A stretch of 36,678 bases of DNA from Pseudomonadales bacterium (GCA_016779425.1 JADHNQ010000004.1:1-36678), one strand, 5' to 3'. Counted from the stretch's first letter, positions 18,596 to 27,156 are shown. A program made the numbers and translations. The notes: generated by a model not told the origin, from the letters alone.

Positions 18596-18925
18596 TGTGG
18601 TAATCTTCGCGCCGAGTGATCTGACCGTTCGAGAGGGATCGGTTGGGTCAAGAGAGGACGCCATAAAACATTGATGTTTGGTGGTGAAAACCTCACAGGT
18701 TTTGGGTGGCTCAAATACGAGCACCCCTGACAAAGAGTTTGCAAAAAGCTTTATTGACAGACGATTAGACCGCTGCGCCGAGGCAATGAAATCTTGGCGG
18801 ACAGGGGGTGCGCTGCATGGCGTGGCGACTCACCAAGCCAGCAGACTTAGGCATCGGCGGTGGTAAAGCCAAAGACCTGATTAGAGCCACTATTTTTACA
18901 ACACATTCACAGGGAGCCTAGTGTC
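18596..18925 (+). promoter_or_regulatory. Non-coding region upstream of petABC
   Basis: This stretch of about 330 bp before petA should contain the bc1 operon promoter. A perfect stem-loop AAAACCT-CAC-AGGTTTT is at 18687-18703. A TTGACA occurs near 18755 but has no acceptable -10 at 16-18 bp. A 34-codon frame (ATG 18817 to TAG 18921), preceded by AGGGGG, ends five bases before the petA start and could be a leader peptide or chance. The petA ribosome-binding site AGGGAG lies at 18911-18916. The 62-residue track ORF at 18678-18866 has no recognisable features. Confidence 0.45.
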
Positions 18926-19537
18926 GTGAGCGAAGGCGCAGTAAATAATACTTCAGGCGAGACCGATCAAGAGAACAGTACCAACAGTCGCCGCTATTTC
19001 TTGATTCAAGCCACCTCAGCGGTTGGCGCCGTGGGCGCAGCTGGCGCAGCATGGCCCTTCATCAAGTATTGGACACCCAGCGCCAAGGCTAGGGCAGCAG
19101 GCGCTCCCGTAAAGATAGATTTTTCCAAACTTTCCCCGGGTGAAATGCTGAGCCCTATCGTCGCTTGGCGAGGAAAACCGATATTTGTGGTCTACCGCGA
19201 CCAGCCTTCGATCGACGCACTTGAGACAGATTCGGGCGGGCTCGCTGATCCAGATTCAACCAATCCAGAACAACAGCCCGATTTTGCCGTTAACCCATGG
19301 CGCTCCGAGCGTCCAGAAATTGGGGTGTATGTGGGTATTTGCACTCATCTTGGTTGCTCGCCCAAGTACGTCGAAACCGATAACTTTGAAAATACCGGCC
19401 AAGGGGGCTTCTTCTGCCCCTGTCACGGGTCAAAGTTCGACCTTGCCGGTCGAGTGGTTGCAGGTGTCCCGGCACCGTACAACTTGGAAGTGCCACCGTA
19501 TCGGTTTGAGTCCGATACAGTCATCGTGATTGGATAA
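18926..19537 (+). CDS. petA: Ubiquinol-cytochrome c reductase Rieske iron-sulfur subunit
   Basis: This is the Rieske subunit of the bc1 complex, oxidising ubiquinol at the Qo site and passing electrons to cytochrome c1. The 203-residue protein has a twin-arginine N-terminus '[10 protein letters not shown]' leading into a Gly/Ala-rich membrane anchor (about residues 22-46). The cluster boxes are 'CTHLGC' (Cys139, His141, Cys144) and 'CPCHGS' (Cys164, Cys166, His167), so all [2Fe-2S] ligands and both disulfide cysteines are present. The GTG at 18926 has an AGGGAG at nine bases. It heads the petABC operon; petB follows after an unusually wide 104 bp. Confidence 0.97.
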   Translation: MSEGAVNNTSGETDQENSTNSRRYFLIQATSAVGAVGAAGAAWPFIKYWTPSAKARAAGAPVKIDFSKLSPGEMLSPIVAWRGKPIFVVYRDQPSIDALETDSGGLADPDSTNPEQQPDFAVNPWRSERPEIGVYVGICTHLGCSPKYVETDNFENTGQGGFFCPCHGSKFDLAGRVVAGVPAPYNLEVPPYRFESDTVIVIG

Positions 19538-19641
19538 AGGCGTTTAGACGCGGCTCTTGCTGCGATGCGACGCGATATTAATTTTTCATATGCAATTCGG
19601 CCCGTTTAGATAAGGGTCATGACGAAAAAAGGTGTTGCCTA

Positions 19642-20910
19642 ATGGATAAGTCCGAAACACAAAGCACTAACTCAGGCTTAGCAGGTGCGATGGAATGGAT
19701 CGATAAGCGTTTTCCTGCCACGGAAACGTTCGAGTACCATATGTCACGGTACTACGCACCGAAGAACTTTAACTTTTGGTACTACTTCGGCTTTCTAGCC
19801 ATGTTCGTACTGGTAAACCAACTGGTGACCGGCGTTTGGTTGACCATGAACTACGTACCCAGTGGTGATGGAGCTTTTGCCTCAGTTGAGTACATCATGC
19901 GCGATGTCGAGTACGGTTGGTTGATGCGATATCTGCATTCGACTGGCGCGTCTTTCTTCTTTGTGGTCGTTTATCTCCATATGTATCGCGCGCTGCGCTA
20001 TGGGTCCTACCGCGGACCGCGAGAGCTACTGTGGTTGATCGGCATGGCAATTTTCATCGCATTGATGGCAGAGGGATTTTTTGGCTACCTGCTGCCTTGG
20101 GGCAATATGTCGTATTGGGGTGCTCAGGTAATCGTTTCGCTATTCGGCGCCATACCCTACATCGGGCCAGATCTGATGGAATGGATTCGGGGCGACTTCT
20201 TGATGTCAGAAACGACGCTCAACCGCTTTTTTGCGTTGCATGTCGTAGCCTTGCCTCTGGTACTTTGCATCTTGATATTCGTTCACATTGTGGCGCTTCA
20301 CCACGTGGGCTCTAACAACCCTGACGGTATCGAAATTAAGAAAGACAAAGACGAGAACGGCGTGCCGCGAGACGGCATACCCTTCCACCCGTATTACACG
20401 GTGCACGACATCCATGCGATGGTTGTATTCTTATTTATTTTCTGCGCTGTGGTGTTCTTCGCGCCGGAAATGGGCGGCTACTTCCTAGAAAAGCCAAATT
20501 TCGAAATGGCGGATCCGCTGAAGACACCCGATCATATTGCACCCGTTTGGTACTACACGCCCTTCTACGCTATGTTGCGCGCTGCAACCTTCCCGCTATT
20601 TGGATTGTCGGCGAAGTTTTGGGGCTTCGTGGTCATGATTGGTGCGATTGTTATTCCCGCGGCCCTACCTTGGCTTGACCGAAGCCCGGTCAAGTCCATG
20701 CGCTACAAGGGGTCAATCTCTCGAATGATGCTTACGTTGTTCGTCATCAGCTTCTTTATTCTGGGATACCTGGGTACTCAGGCACCATCAAAGGCCGGTA
20801 CGATTGCTGCGCAAGTCTGCACGGCCATCTACTTTGCGTACTTCATTTTGATGCCTTGGTATACCCGGGTAGAGAAAACTCAGCCTGAACCGGAGAGGGT
20901 TACGGTCTAA
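19642..20910 (+). CDS. petB: Cytochrome b subunit of the bc1 complex
   Basis: This is the membrane core of complex III, holding the low- and high-potential b hemes and both quinone sites. The 422 residues show eight or more hydrophobic segments and four heme histidines: His99 and His113 (14 apart) and His200 and His215 (15 apart). The Qo-site motif reads PVWY (residues 301-304) rather than PEWY, a variant known from beta- and gammaproteobacteria. The start has AAGG nine bases upstream. The 104-bp gap after petA contains a weak promoter-like TTGCTG-N16-TAATTT (19557-19584). The stop overlaps the petC start (TAATG). Confidence 0.98.
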   Translation: MDKSETQSTNSGLAGAMEWIDKRFPATETFEYHMSRYYAPKNFNFWYYFGFLAMFVLVNQLVTGVWLTMNYVPSGDGAFASVEYIMRDVEYGWLMRYLHSTGASFFFVVVYLHMYRALRYGSYRGPRELLWLIGMAIFIALMAEGFFGYLLPWGNMSYWGAQVIVSLFGAIPYIGPDLMEWIRGDFLMSETTLNRFFALHVVALPLVLCILIFVHIVALHHVGSNNPDGIEIKKDKDENGVPRDGIPFHPYYTVHDIHAMVVFLFIFCAVVFFAPEMGGYFLEKPNFEMADPLKTPDHIAPVWYYTPFYAMLRAATFPLFGLSAKFWGFVVMIGAIVIPAALPWLDRSPVKSMRYKGSISRMMLTLFVISFFILGYLGTQAPSKAGTIAAQVCTAIYFAYFILMPWYTRVEKTQPEPERVTV

Positions 20911-21629
20911 TGAAAAAAACACTGCTCACGCTATTAGTGACGCTGCCGGTTGCAGCTTGGTCTGCGAGCGCGTCGAACTGGCCCATGGAAGAATTCGAGG
21001 GTGACCTACAGAACCTTCCTAGTCTGCAAAATGGTTTTAAGTTGTATGCCAACTACTGCCTTGGTTGTCATGGGCTTCAATTTCAGCGCTATGAGCGTAC
21101 GGCAGATGATTTGGGTATCCCCCACGATCTCGCAATGAAAAATCTGGTTTTCACTGACCAAAAAATCGGCGACCTGATGACAACGTCGATGCCCAAGGAG
21201 GCAAGCAAGGCGTGGTTCGGCGCTGCGCCGCCTGACCTTACGATGGTCACGCGGGTGCGCGAACCTGACTGGGTATACAATTACCTAAAGACATTCTACG
21301 TCGACGAGAACCGCCCCTTGGGTGTGAACAACAAGGTGTTTGCGAATGTCGGCATGCCCAACGTGTTGTTAGATTTGCAGGGAGTACAACGCGAAGTGTG
21401 CACCGATGGTGTATGCGATCAGCTGGTTCTAGAGGCGGGCACTGGCGCAATGACTGCAGCAGAATTTGACTCCGCCATTTATGACCTAACCAACTTCCTG
21501 TACTACGTCAGCGAACCAGCTCGACTAGAGCGGCAGAGAACGGGTGTCTTCGTCCTACTATTCCTGATTATTTTAGGAAGTTTTACCTACTTGCTAAACC
21601 GCGAGTACTGGAAAGATATCGAGCACTAA
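20910..21629 (+). CDS. petC: Cytochrome c1 subunit of the bc1 complex
   Basis: Cytochrome c1 takes electrons from the Rieske protein and passes them to soluble cytochrome c in the periplasm. The 239 residues begin with a Sec signal peptide cleaved near 'SASA' (about residue 21). The heme-binding CxxCH 'CLGCH' is at 50-54, and 'GAMTAAEFDSAIYDLTNFLYYVSEP' contains the likely axial methionine. A single C-terminal anchor follows ('GVFVLLFLIILGSFTYLL'). A cysteine pair 'CTDGVC' may form a disulfide. The ATG overlaps the petB TAA by one base, with GGAGAGGG upstream. This is the bacterial two-gene b/c1 layout, not a fused b-c1 gene. Confidence 0.97.
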   Translation: MKKTLLTLLVTLPVAAWSASASNWPMEEFEGDLQNLPSLQNGFKLYANYCLGCHGLQFQRYERTADDLGIPHDLAMKNLVFTDQKIGDLMTTSMPKEASKAWFGAAPPDLTMVTRVREPDWVYNYLKTFYVDENRPLGVNNKVFANVGMPNVLLDLQGVQREVCTDGVCDQLVLEAGTGAMTAAEFDSAIYDLTNFLYYVSEPARLERQRTGVFVLLFLIILGSFTYLLNREYWKDIEH

Positions 21630-21637
21630 ACGTAAGG

Positions 21638-21670
21638 GCGGGCTTATGATGGCGAGCATCTCAAGCCCGC
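21638..21670 (+). terminator. Hairpin between petC and sspA
   Basis: GCGGGCTT (21638-21645) pairs with AAGCCCGC (21663-21670), and an inner GATG/CATC extends the stem. It starts 8 bases after the petC stop. No T-run follows, so it is at best a weak or factor-assisted terminator, or an mRNA 3' stabiliser between the bc1 operon and sspAB. Confidence 0.4.
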
Positions 21671-21712
21671 AGTAGCGTCTGTGACCCCGCCTGACAAGAG
21701 AGAATCCCACTG

Positions 21713-22345
21713 ATGAGTATTGTAACTAAGCGTTCCGCCATGACCCTGTTTTCAGATCCTAGAGATCAGTACTCCCACAGGGTGAGATTGGTCTTGGCGG
21801 AAAAGGGTGTCACCGTAGATATCGTAGATATCGTTGCCGGAAAAGAGCCGGAAGACCTGGCGGAACTCAATCCCTACAATACACTTCCAACCCTTGCGGA
21901 CCGCGATTTGGCGCTCTACGAAGCCAACGTAATCATGGAATATCTCGACGAGAGGTTTCCTCATCCACCTCTGTTACCTGTTTATCCTGTACAGCGGGCA
22001 TTGTCCCGGCTCTGGATTTCGCGGGTCGAAAAGGAGTGGAGCTCGCGTCTGGATTTATTGATGTTGGGTAAGGGCCGAGAAGCCGCTCTCAGCAAGGCGC
22101 GTAAAGAGCTGCGTGAGAGCATTATCGCGATTGCACCCATATTCGCGGAAAAGCCATTCTTCATGAACGAAGAGCTTTCCTTGGTGGATTGCTGCGTTGC
22201 GCCGATTCTTTGGCGTCTAAAAGAAGTGGATATAACGCTGCCCGAGCGCTCAACGAAGCCGCTGCATCGATACATGCAATCGATGTTCGAACGCGATGCG
22301 TTTCGCGCCAGCTTGACAGAAGCCGAAATGGAGATGCGTGAGTGA
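21713..22345 (+). CDS. sspA: Stringent starvation protein A
   Basis: SspA is a glutathione-S-transferase-like protein that binds RNA polymerase and modulates stationary-phase and virulence transcription in relatives. The 210 residues start with 'SAMTLFSDPRDQYSHRVRLVLAEKGV', close to the family N-terminus. They keep the 'PHPP' surface pocket ('RFPHPPLLPV', about residues 83-91) reported to be needed for RNA polymerase contact. The catalytic GST residue is not expected to be functional. Its stop overlaps the sspB GTG (GTGA). petABC-sspAB is the Pseudomonas-type order. Confidence 0.96.
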   Translation: MSIVTKRSAMTLFSDPRDQYSHRVRLVLAEKGVTVDIVDIVAGKEPEDLAELNPYNTLPTLADRDLALYEANVIMEYLDERFPHPPLLPVYPVQRALSRLWISRVEKEWSSRLDLLMLGKGREAALSKARKELRESIIAIAPIFAEKPFFMNEELSLVDCCVAPILWRLKEVDITLPERSTKPLHRYMQSMFERDAFRASLTEAEMEMRE

Positions 22346-22779
22346 AGCCGCGAAGGCCTTACTTATTGAGAGCTCTCTACGACTGGATTGTCGACAGTGG
22401 CGAAGTTCCGAATATCTTGGTCGATGCCGAAATCGATGGGGTGGTTGTTCCCCAAGAGCATGTCCAAGATGGACAGATCGTTCTAAACATCTCTCCCCAA
22501 GCAGTCCGTAACCTGAATCTCGGCGACGAATACGTCATGTGTGAAGGCCGATTTTCTGGCCGCTCCATGGAACTTGTGATGCCGATTATCAGCATTCGAG
22601 CGATCTACTGTCGAGACTCCGGGCAAGGCCTGGCTTTCGACGACGAAGATATGCATCACGACGAGGTGGTTGCGGGAGACGCGGAAGCAGCAACGGCACC
22701 AAGTGTTGAGCAGACAGCTGGCGTTGCTAAAAAAGATCCAGACAGCGATGGCTCAAAGCCAACACTTCGCTTGGTTTAG
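22342..22779 (+). CDS. sspB: ClpXP protease specificity-enhancing factor SspB
   Basis: SspB binds ssrA-tagged proteins and tethers them to ClpXP for degradation. Of 145 residues, the first 105 or so form the substrate-binding domain ('RPYLLRALYDWIVDSGEVPNILVDA', 'IVLNISPQAVRNLNLGD', 'MELVMPIISIRAIY'). A flexible acidic linker follows, and then the C-terminal ClpX-docking tail 'PTLRLV', close to the E. coli 'LRVVK'. The GTG start overlaps the sspA stop. It converges with dolP, leaving 36 bp with no clear terminator. Confidence 0.96.
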   Translation: MKPRRPYLLRALYDWIVDSGEVPNILVDAEIDGVVVPQEHVQDGQIVLNISPQAVRNLNLGDEYVMCEGRFSGRSMELVMPIISIRAIYCRDSGQGLAFDDEDMHHDEVVAGDAEAATAPSVEQTAGVAKKDPDSDGSKPTLRLV

Positions 22780-22815
22780 TCTTTTATCGTTCGTCAGGGG
22801 GCCGCGCAGCGTGGC

Positions 22816-23385
22816 TTACGAACCTGGGGCGGAAAGATAGTCGAATACCTTCACGATTTTCTGCACACCAAACGATTTCTGCACTTCGGCGACGACCAAC
22901 TCGCCATCTGCACGAGTGATCTTTCCCATTAAGTAGACGACGCCGTTCTCAGTTACCACCTTGACCTTGCCAGCCGGTACGCCAGATGCGACCAGCAGGC
23001 GGCTTTTCACCTTTGTTGACAGATACCTGTCGTTGGTGCGGGCAAGGCGAGATATTGGGCCTTGCACCGTGAGATAGTTGTACACTTTGTCCGGGTCAAC
23101 TTTGTAAAGCGATTCGGTAACCTCTGTCGCCTTTTCCTGCAGCCTTGTGGAGGCGACTTCGCCTAGCAATAAAACCAGGCCGTCATAAACCGTGACCACA
23201 AGATGAGCACCTTCATAGCCTTCGTCGGAAGCTCTTATTTCTTTGGCGATGACAAACTCTAGGGCGTTATCGTCAATCAAATCGCCAGGAGTACGTCTTT
23301 CCTCAGGGTTATTCGTGCAAGCCGTTGTCATGGTTAACAGGGCGATGAGAAGTGCTGTGAAAAAGGTCGATCGAAAATAGTTCAT
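22816..23385 (-). CDS. dolP: Outer-membrane BON-domain lipoprotein DolP
   Basis: DolP (YraP) is a lipoprotein with two BON domains that supports outer-membrane integrity and BAM function. I use the ATG at 23385, seven codons inside the track ORF. It overlaps the yraN stop as ATGA and places the signal peptide 'MNYFRSTFFTALLIALLTMTTAC' correctly, with lipid-modified Cys23. The BON domains run roughly from residues 45-105 ('HLVVTVYDGLVLLLGEVAS') and 115-180 ('KVKVVTENGVVYLMGKITRAD'). The mature protein has 167 residues. It is the last gene of lpoA-yraN-dolP. The SIS gene diaA/gmhA usually found just before it is missing. Confidence 0.94.
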   Translation of the reverse strand: MNYFRSTFFTALLIALLTMTTACTNNPEERRTPGDLIDDNALEFVIAKEIRASDEGYEGAHLVVTVYDGLVLLLGEVASTRLQEKATEVTESLYKVDPDKVYNYLTVQGPISRLARTNDRYLSTKVKSRLLVASGVPAGKVKVVTENGVVYLMGKITRADGELVVAEVQKSFGVQKIVKVFDYLSAPGS

Positions 23386-23735
23386 ACGAAGGCGTTTTTG
23401 ATCCACTGAACATTGGGCAAGTAGTTTGGCTGGGTCACCGCTACAACGTCAAATCGTGCTGTGCAATTCAGCCTATTTGTTGCTGCCATATAGTGTGTAG
23501 CCGCCGCGATGATACGTGTTTGCTTAGTTCGAGTAATGGATTCTTCAGGAGTGCCATAGGCCGATGACTTTCGATATCTAACTTCTACGAAGACGAGGGT
23601 CTCTTCTGCAGAGGCTGCTTCCATCATGACAAGGTCGATCTCGCCCCTGCGGCAACGATAGTTCTTATCAACTAGGGATAGACCGCGACAGCGCAGATAG
23701 GCTGCCGCGAGATCCTCACTCCAGTGAAGAGCCAC
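23382..23735 (-). CDS. yraN: YraN/UPF0102 endonuclease-like protein
   Basis: This 117-residue cytoplasmic protein has the restriction-endonuclease-like core of UPF0102. 'RRGEIDLVMM' (about 29-38) and 'LVFVEVRYRKSS' (about 47-58) carry the D...ExK-like acidic residues, although the usual Lys is Arg here ('EVRYR'). Its biological role is not established. It starts 11 bp after the lpoA stop, and its own stop overlaps the dolP start, so the three genes are very probably one transcript. The lpoA-yraN order is conserved in gammaproteobacteria. Confidence 0.93.
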   Translation of the reverse strand: MALHWSEDLAAAYLRCRGLSLVDKNYRCRRGEIDLVMMEAASAEETLVFVEVRYRKSSAYGTPEESITRTKQTRIIAAATHYMAATNRLNCTARFDVVAVTQPNYLPNVQWIKNAFV

Positions 23736-23746
23736 CGGTTCTATGC

Positions 23747-25723
23747 CTAGTGAACTGCCCCGCCGTTTGCCTGGCTCAGTGATAAGGTGCCATGTTGGCT
23801 AATTTCTGCCAGCACGAGCTCGCGTTCGATCTGACCATGTCGCCCCACCAATAACTGGCCGCTGGCCAGGTTGAGGCGCAAGCGAAAACCCTCATCCCAA
23901 TGATTTGCGTGAGTTTGTATCCAATGTACCCATGCTGCGAGGCGATAAGCATCTAGGCCAAGCGCATACAGGTCCACAAGAGGCTGCTCGCCGAGGTCGA
24001 AAACCGCGCTCATGGCCGCCGCCACCGGGTCAGGATTAGCCAGCAATGGCAACTCGGTGACATTGAAGCCCGCGATGTCAGATAAGCTCTCCGACCGAGC
24101 CGATTGCGACGTCGCGAATACGGGAAGCTCATCCGCGAAGTGGAACTGGAGGGCTGGGACAAGTGCTTGAGACTCGAGGACGCTCGTAAACGCGACTACA
24201 GCATCTAGGTCTTCCCTGCCTCTTGGCAAGAACTCAATTTCTTCGTTCAAAACGCGCTGTAGGTCGCCATGCCGGCTTTTGCTGTCGGCGACACCCATGG
24301 CATTACCGACGGTGTCGGTGATCTCGCGAGGCCGCTCAAAATCTGCTAACACGATTGCACCCTGCCAGTCACTCCTAAGCGCCTGAGTAGCTCGGTAAGC
24401 CCAGGACTCACGATTTGTAACCACCATAAGCCTTTCATACTCTCGAGCCCGAAGGTGTTTGGCTATCGTATGCGCTTCATCTTCGATAGCTGAAGCAAAC
24501 TGGTAAACAGGGCCCTGGATTGACGTGGACTGCGAACGCCCACTTTCATCGATGCGGTTTAACACAATCCACGCTGGTGCTGCTTGCTCTTGAGTTCTGG
24601 CCAATCGTGAAGCTTCGCGGTTCGCTAATAGGCGTTGACCGCGTTCTTTTAACAGTGGCCCAACAATGACATCACTTGCGGATTCGACAATCCGGTTCAA
24701 CAAAGAAGCATCGTCGATGGCGTTGCTATCGATAAAGGTTATAGATGTTGCGGCGGCAGGCGATACGCTCAGGCCGTCGGCTTTAACGGATGCCGCCCGT
24801 GTTGGGTCTTGCTCGGACAAGTATCCCGCCACCATTCCGTCTCTTACCGCCTTACCCGCACCTGATAATCGACCGCTTAGCGGCAGCGCAACGGTCAAAC
24901 TGGGAGCCTCGTACTGCGCCAACAGTTTCAGTGACGGGGGCGGCGTCTTAACGGCCGGGTGGTCAGGATGCTGGTCTTGCCAGCTCTGCCAGAGAGTTTG
25001 CGCTTCTCTTGGCGTCCCTGCCCGGGTTATCGCGTGATGCAAGCGGATCCAATTATGGCTGAAGTTCGCAACCAGGCGCTCAGCATCTGGCCTCTGAATA
25101 ATTTCGCCGACCCGCTCCATGAGTTGCAAAATCGATGGCGTATTTGAAGGGTCGAAGTCCTGCGGAAGCGTTGTTGAACCCTGCAACGTTGCCCAGATCC
25201 GAGTTTGCTCAGCGATAGAGTCAAGCTGTCCAGCGAGCAACTGTTGTGTAACCAAGGCTCGTACGACGCAGGCGATGGCGTCAATCTGGGCACAAACTTG
25301 CCGAGTTGTTTCAACATCTTCAACCACCATCGATTGAAGGTTAAGCAGGCTTTGAACCGCATGTTTAGGCTGTTTCTGTCGAATTTGAATTTGCACCATC
25401 AGGCGCTGATAGACGTCGGCGAGCATCGTGTTGCGAGGGGGGAGCAGTATGCCGCTGATCAGTATCTGGGCAGCCCTTAGGTCGCCCCGATCTATGGCAG
25501 ATTTCGTCCGCGTTAGGATCGACACATCACGCTTCGCTTGAGCACTCGAATAGGGCTGACTCAGCGCTGAATAGGCGCCTGATGGCGCTCGATATTGCGG
25601 TATTTCACTGGCCTTGGTGTCGACTGGTTTCGTCGGCAAGCTCTGGCTGGTGCTTTGGTTCGTGCTTTGACATCCGTAGGCGGTCACAATGCAGACACAA
25701 AGAACGAGGAAATGTTTGGCCAT
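23747..25723 (-). CDS. lpoA: Penicillin-binding protein activator LpoA
   Basis: LpoA is an outer-membrane lipoprotein that reaches through the periplasm to activate the bifunctional synthase PBP1A. The 658 residues begin with a lipoprotein signal 'MAKHFLVLCVCIVTAYGC' (modified Cys18, lipobox AYGC, slightly atypical at -3). A Ser/Thr-rich linker and a TPR-like helical N-terminal domain (to about residue 270) come next. The C-terminal part is a periplasmic-binding-protein-like domain starting 'SLTVALPLSGRLSGAGKAVRDGMVAGYL'. Length is close to E. coli LpoA (678). Its start codon shares two bases with the rsmI start on the other strand. Confidence 0.94.
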   Translation of the reverse strand: MAKHFLVLCVCIVTAYGCQSTNQSTSQSLPTKPVDTKASEIPQYRAPSGAYSALSQPYSSAQAKRDVSILTRTKSAIDRGDLRAAQILISGILLPPRNTMLADVYQRLMVQIQIRQKQPKHAVQSLLNLQSMVVEDVETTRQVCAQIDAIACVVRALVTQQLLAGQLDSIAEQTRIWATLQGSTTLPQDFDPSNTPSILQLMERVGEIIQRPDAERLVANFSHNWIRLHHAITRAGTPREAQTLWQSWQDQHPDHPAVKTPPPSLKLLAQYEAPSLTVALPLSGRLSGAGKAVRDGMVAGYLSEQDPTRAASVKADGLSVSPAAATSITFIDSNAIDDASLLNRIVESASDVIVGPLLKERGQRLLANREASRLARTQEQAAPAWIVLNRIDESGRSQSTSIQGPVYQFASAIEDEAHTIAKHLRAREYERLMVVTNRESWAYRATQALRSDWQGAIVLADFERPREITDTVGNAMGVADSKSRHGDLQRVLNEEIEFLPRGREDLDAVVAFTSVLESQALVPALQFHFADELPVFATSQSARSESLSDIAGFNVTELPLLANPDPVAAAMSAVFDLGEQPLVDLYALGLDAYRLAAWVHWIQTHANHWDEGFRLRLNLASGQLLVGRHGQIERELVLAEISQHGTLSLSQANGGAVH

Positions 25724-26552
25724 GTCAGGAACTCTTTACGTGGTTGCCACCCCGATTGGACACCTGGGCGATATCAGCCGTCGAGGGATAGATACCCTTA
25801 AACATGTCGGTCTAGTCGCTGCAGAGGATACCAGACGAACTCGTGTGTTGATGCAGCATATCGGCCATTCGGGTTGTCAGCTGATTAGCCTTCATGAACA
25901 CAACGAAGCCACAATTGCACCGGATTTGGTGAATCGTTTGAAGCAAAACATAGACATCGCTCTAGTAAGCGATGCGGGAACACCACTCTTAAATGATCCG
26001 GGTTATTTGCTGATTCAGCACGCTTGGCAGGCAGATATTCGGGTGGTCCCCGTGCCTGGCGCCTGTTCGATTACTACTGCCCTCAGCGTTTGCCCCATAC
26101 CCAGCCAACCGTTCCGGTATGTTGGATTTTTGCCGAACAAAGCCGGGGCACGGCGGACTCAGCTAGAGGAGTGGCTGCAAATGCCTGATGCTTTGGTGTT
26201 CTTGGAGAGCCCGCATCGCATTCGTTCAACATTGGCGGATATCGCATCATTCTCTGCGCGCCAAGTCATGATTGGCCGGGAAATGACCAAACAATATGAG
26301 TCCTTTCTCGTAGGCAGTGCTGCTGATGTTCTCGCTCAGCTCGCGGATTCTCCCAAGGGAGAATTTGTTTGCATCGTAGAAGCCGCTAAAAGTGTAACAG
26401 CTCAGTTTCAGCTGACTCGCGTGCTGGGCGCACTGTTGAAGGAACTGGCGCCGACACAAGCAGCCAAGCTAGCGGCACAGATTTGTGGTGTGCGTAAAAA
26501 AGAGGCGTACGAACTGGCTTTGCAATTAGCTAAGCAATCTCATTCTATCTAG
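25722..26552 (+). CDS. rsmI: 16S rRNA (cytidine-1402-2'-O)-methyltransferase RsmI
   Basis: RsmI methylates the ribose of C1402 in the 16S rRNA decoding centre using S-adenosylmethionine. The track ORF starts at 25689, but the family N-terminus 'MSGTLYVVATPIGHLGDISRRGI' begins at the ATG at 25722, giving 276 residues (E. coli 286). A GAGGA lies eleven bases upstream. Typical blocks are 'AEDTRRTRVLMQHI', 'SDAGTPLLNDPGYLLI', 'FVGFLPNKAG'-like 'YVGFLPNKAGARR' and 'LESPHRIRSTLADI'. It is divergent from lpoA with overlapping start codons, so its promoter must lie inside lpoA. Confidence 0.96.
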   Translation: MSGTLYVVATPIGHLGDISRRGIDTLKHVGLVAAEDTRRTRVLMQHIGHSGCQLISLHEHNEATIAPDLVNRLKQNIDIALVSDAGTPLLNDPGYLLIQHAWQADIRVVPVPGACSITTALSVCPIPSQPFRYVGFLPNKAGARRTQLEEWLQMPDALVFLESPHRIRSTLADIASFSARQVMIGREMTKQYESFLVGSAADVLAQLADSPKGEFVCIVEAAKSVTAQFQLTRVLGALLKELAPTQAAKLAAQICGVRKKEAYELALQLAKQSHSI

Positions 26553-26583
26553 CCCAAATCGGCGTTGAGCCGGTGCAGTCTCC

Positions 26584-26612
26584 TTGTGCTATCACGAGGT
26601 ACTGCGTACCCT
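26584..26612 (+). promoter_or_regulatory. Candidate rnpB promoter
   Basis: TTGTGC-N17-TACCCT (26584-26612) would start transcription at about 26618, the predicted 5' end of RNase P RNA. A slightly better matching pair, TTGAGC-N16-TGCTAT (26565-26592), would start near 26600 and leave a short leader containing GGTAC-TGC-GTACC. Both are weak visual matches and I cannot decide between them. Confidence 0.35.
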
Positions 26613-26617
26613 GCCCC

Positions 26618-26968
<351 letters not shown>

Positions 26969-27094
26969 CTCCCTCCCCTGCATTCTCTAGATTAATGTCT
27001 CAGCAGTCTTGTCCCTATTCAGCGTGATCCAGCGAGCCCACCTCGCTGTTAGAAATGTGCTTATTTTTCCGTCGCTTATGTGCTGTTTCTTCTG

Positions 27095-27122
27095 TTGACT
27101 CACTAGGATTGGAGACTATAGT
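27095..27122 (+). promoter_or_regulatory. Promoter of the dcw cluster (Pmra-like)
   Basis: TTGACT (27095-27100) and TATAGT (27117-27122) are separated by 16 bp and match the sigma-70 consensus at five of six positions each. The expected start is near 27129, just before the MraZ-type repeats. It is the best promoter match in the window and the obvious candidate to drive mraZ through murC. Confidence 0.7.
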
Positions 27123-27131
27123 GTGCAACCT

Positions 27132-27156
27132 TGGGAAAAAGTGGAGAAAAGTGGGG
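27132..27156 (+). promoter_or_regulatory. MraZ recognition repeats (three 5-bp direct repeats)
   Basis: TGGGA (27132-27136), TGGAG (27142-27146) and TGGGG (27152-27156) are spaced exactly 10 bp apart with 5-bp spacers. This fits the known MraZ operator design of TGGGN repeats separated by 5 bp. They lie immediately downstream of the predicted transcription start, so bound MraZ would block early transcription. A fourth, weaker GGGAA unit follows at 27162. Confidence 0.75.

Noticed and set aside
18678-18866. 62-residue ORF between rpsI and petA
   Set aside because: No good ribosome-binding site, no recognisable motif, and it covers the perfect stem-loop at 18687-18703; more likely untranslated.
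20542-20553. PVWY in place of PEWY at the Qo site of cytochrome b
   Set aside because: PVWY is a known natural variant in beta- and gammaproteobacterial cytochrome b, so it is informative about lineage but not novel.
21814-21832. Short tandem repeat GTAGATATC x2
   Set aside because: It lies inside sspA and encodes a normal Val-Asp-Ile-Val repeat of the family; two copies are not a meaningful repeat element.
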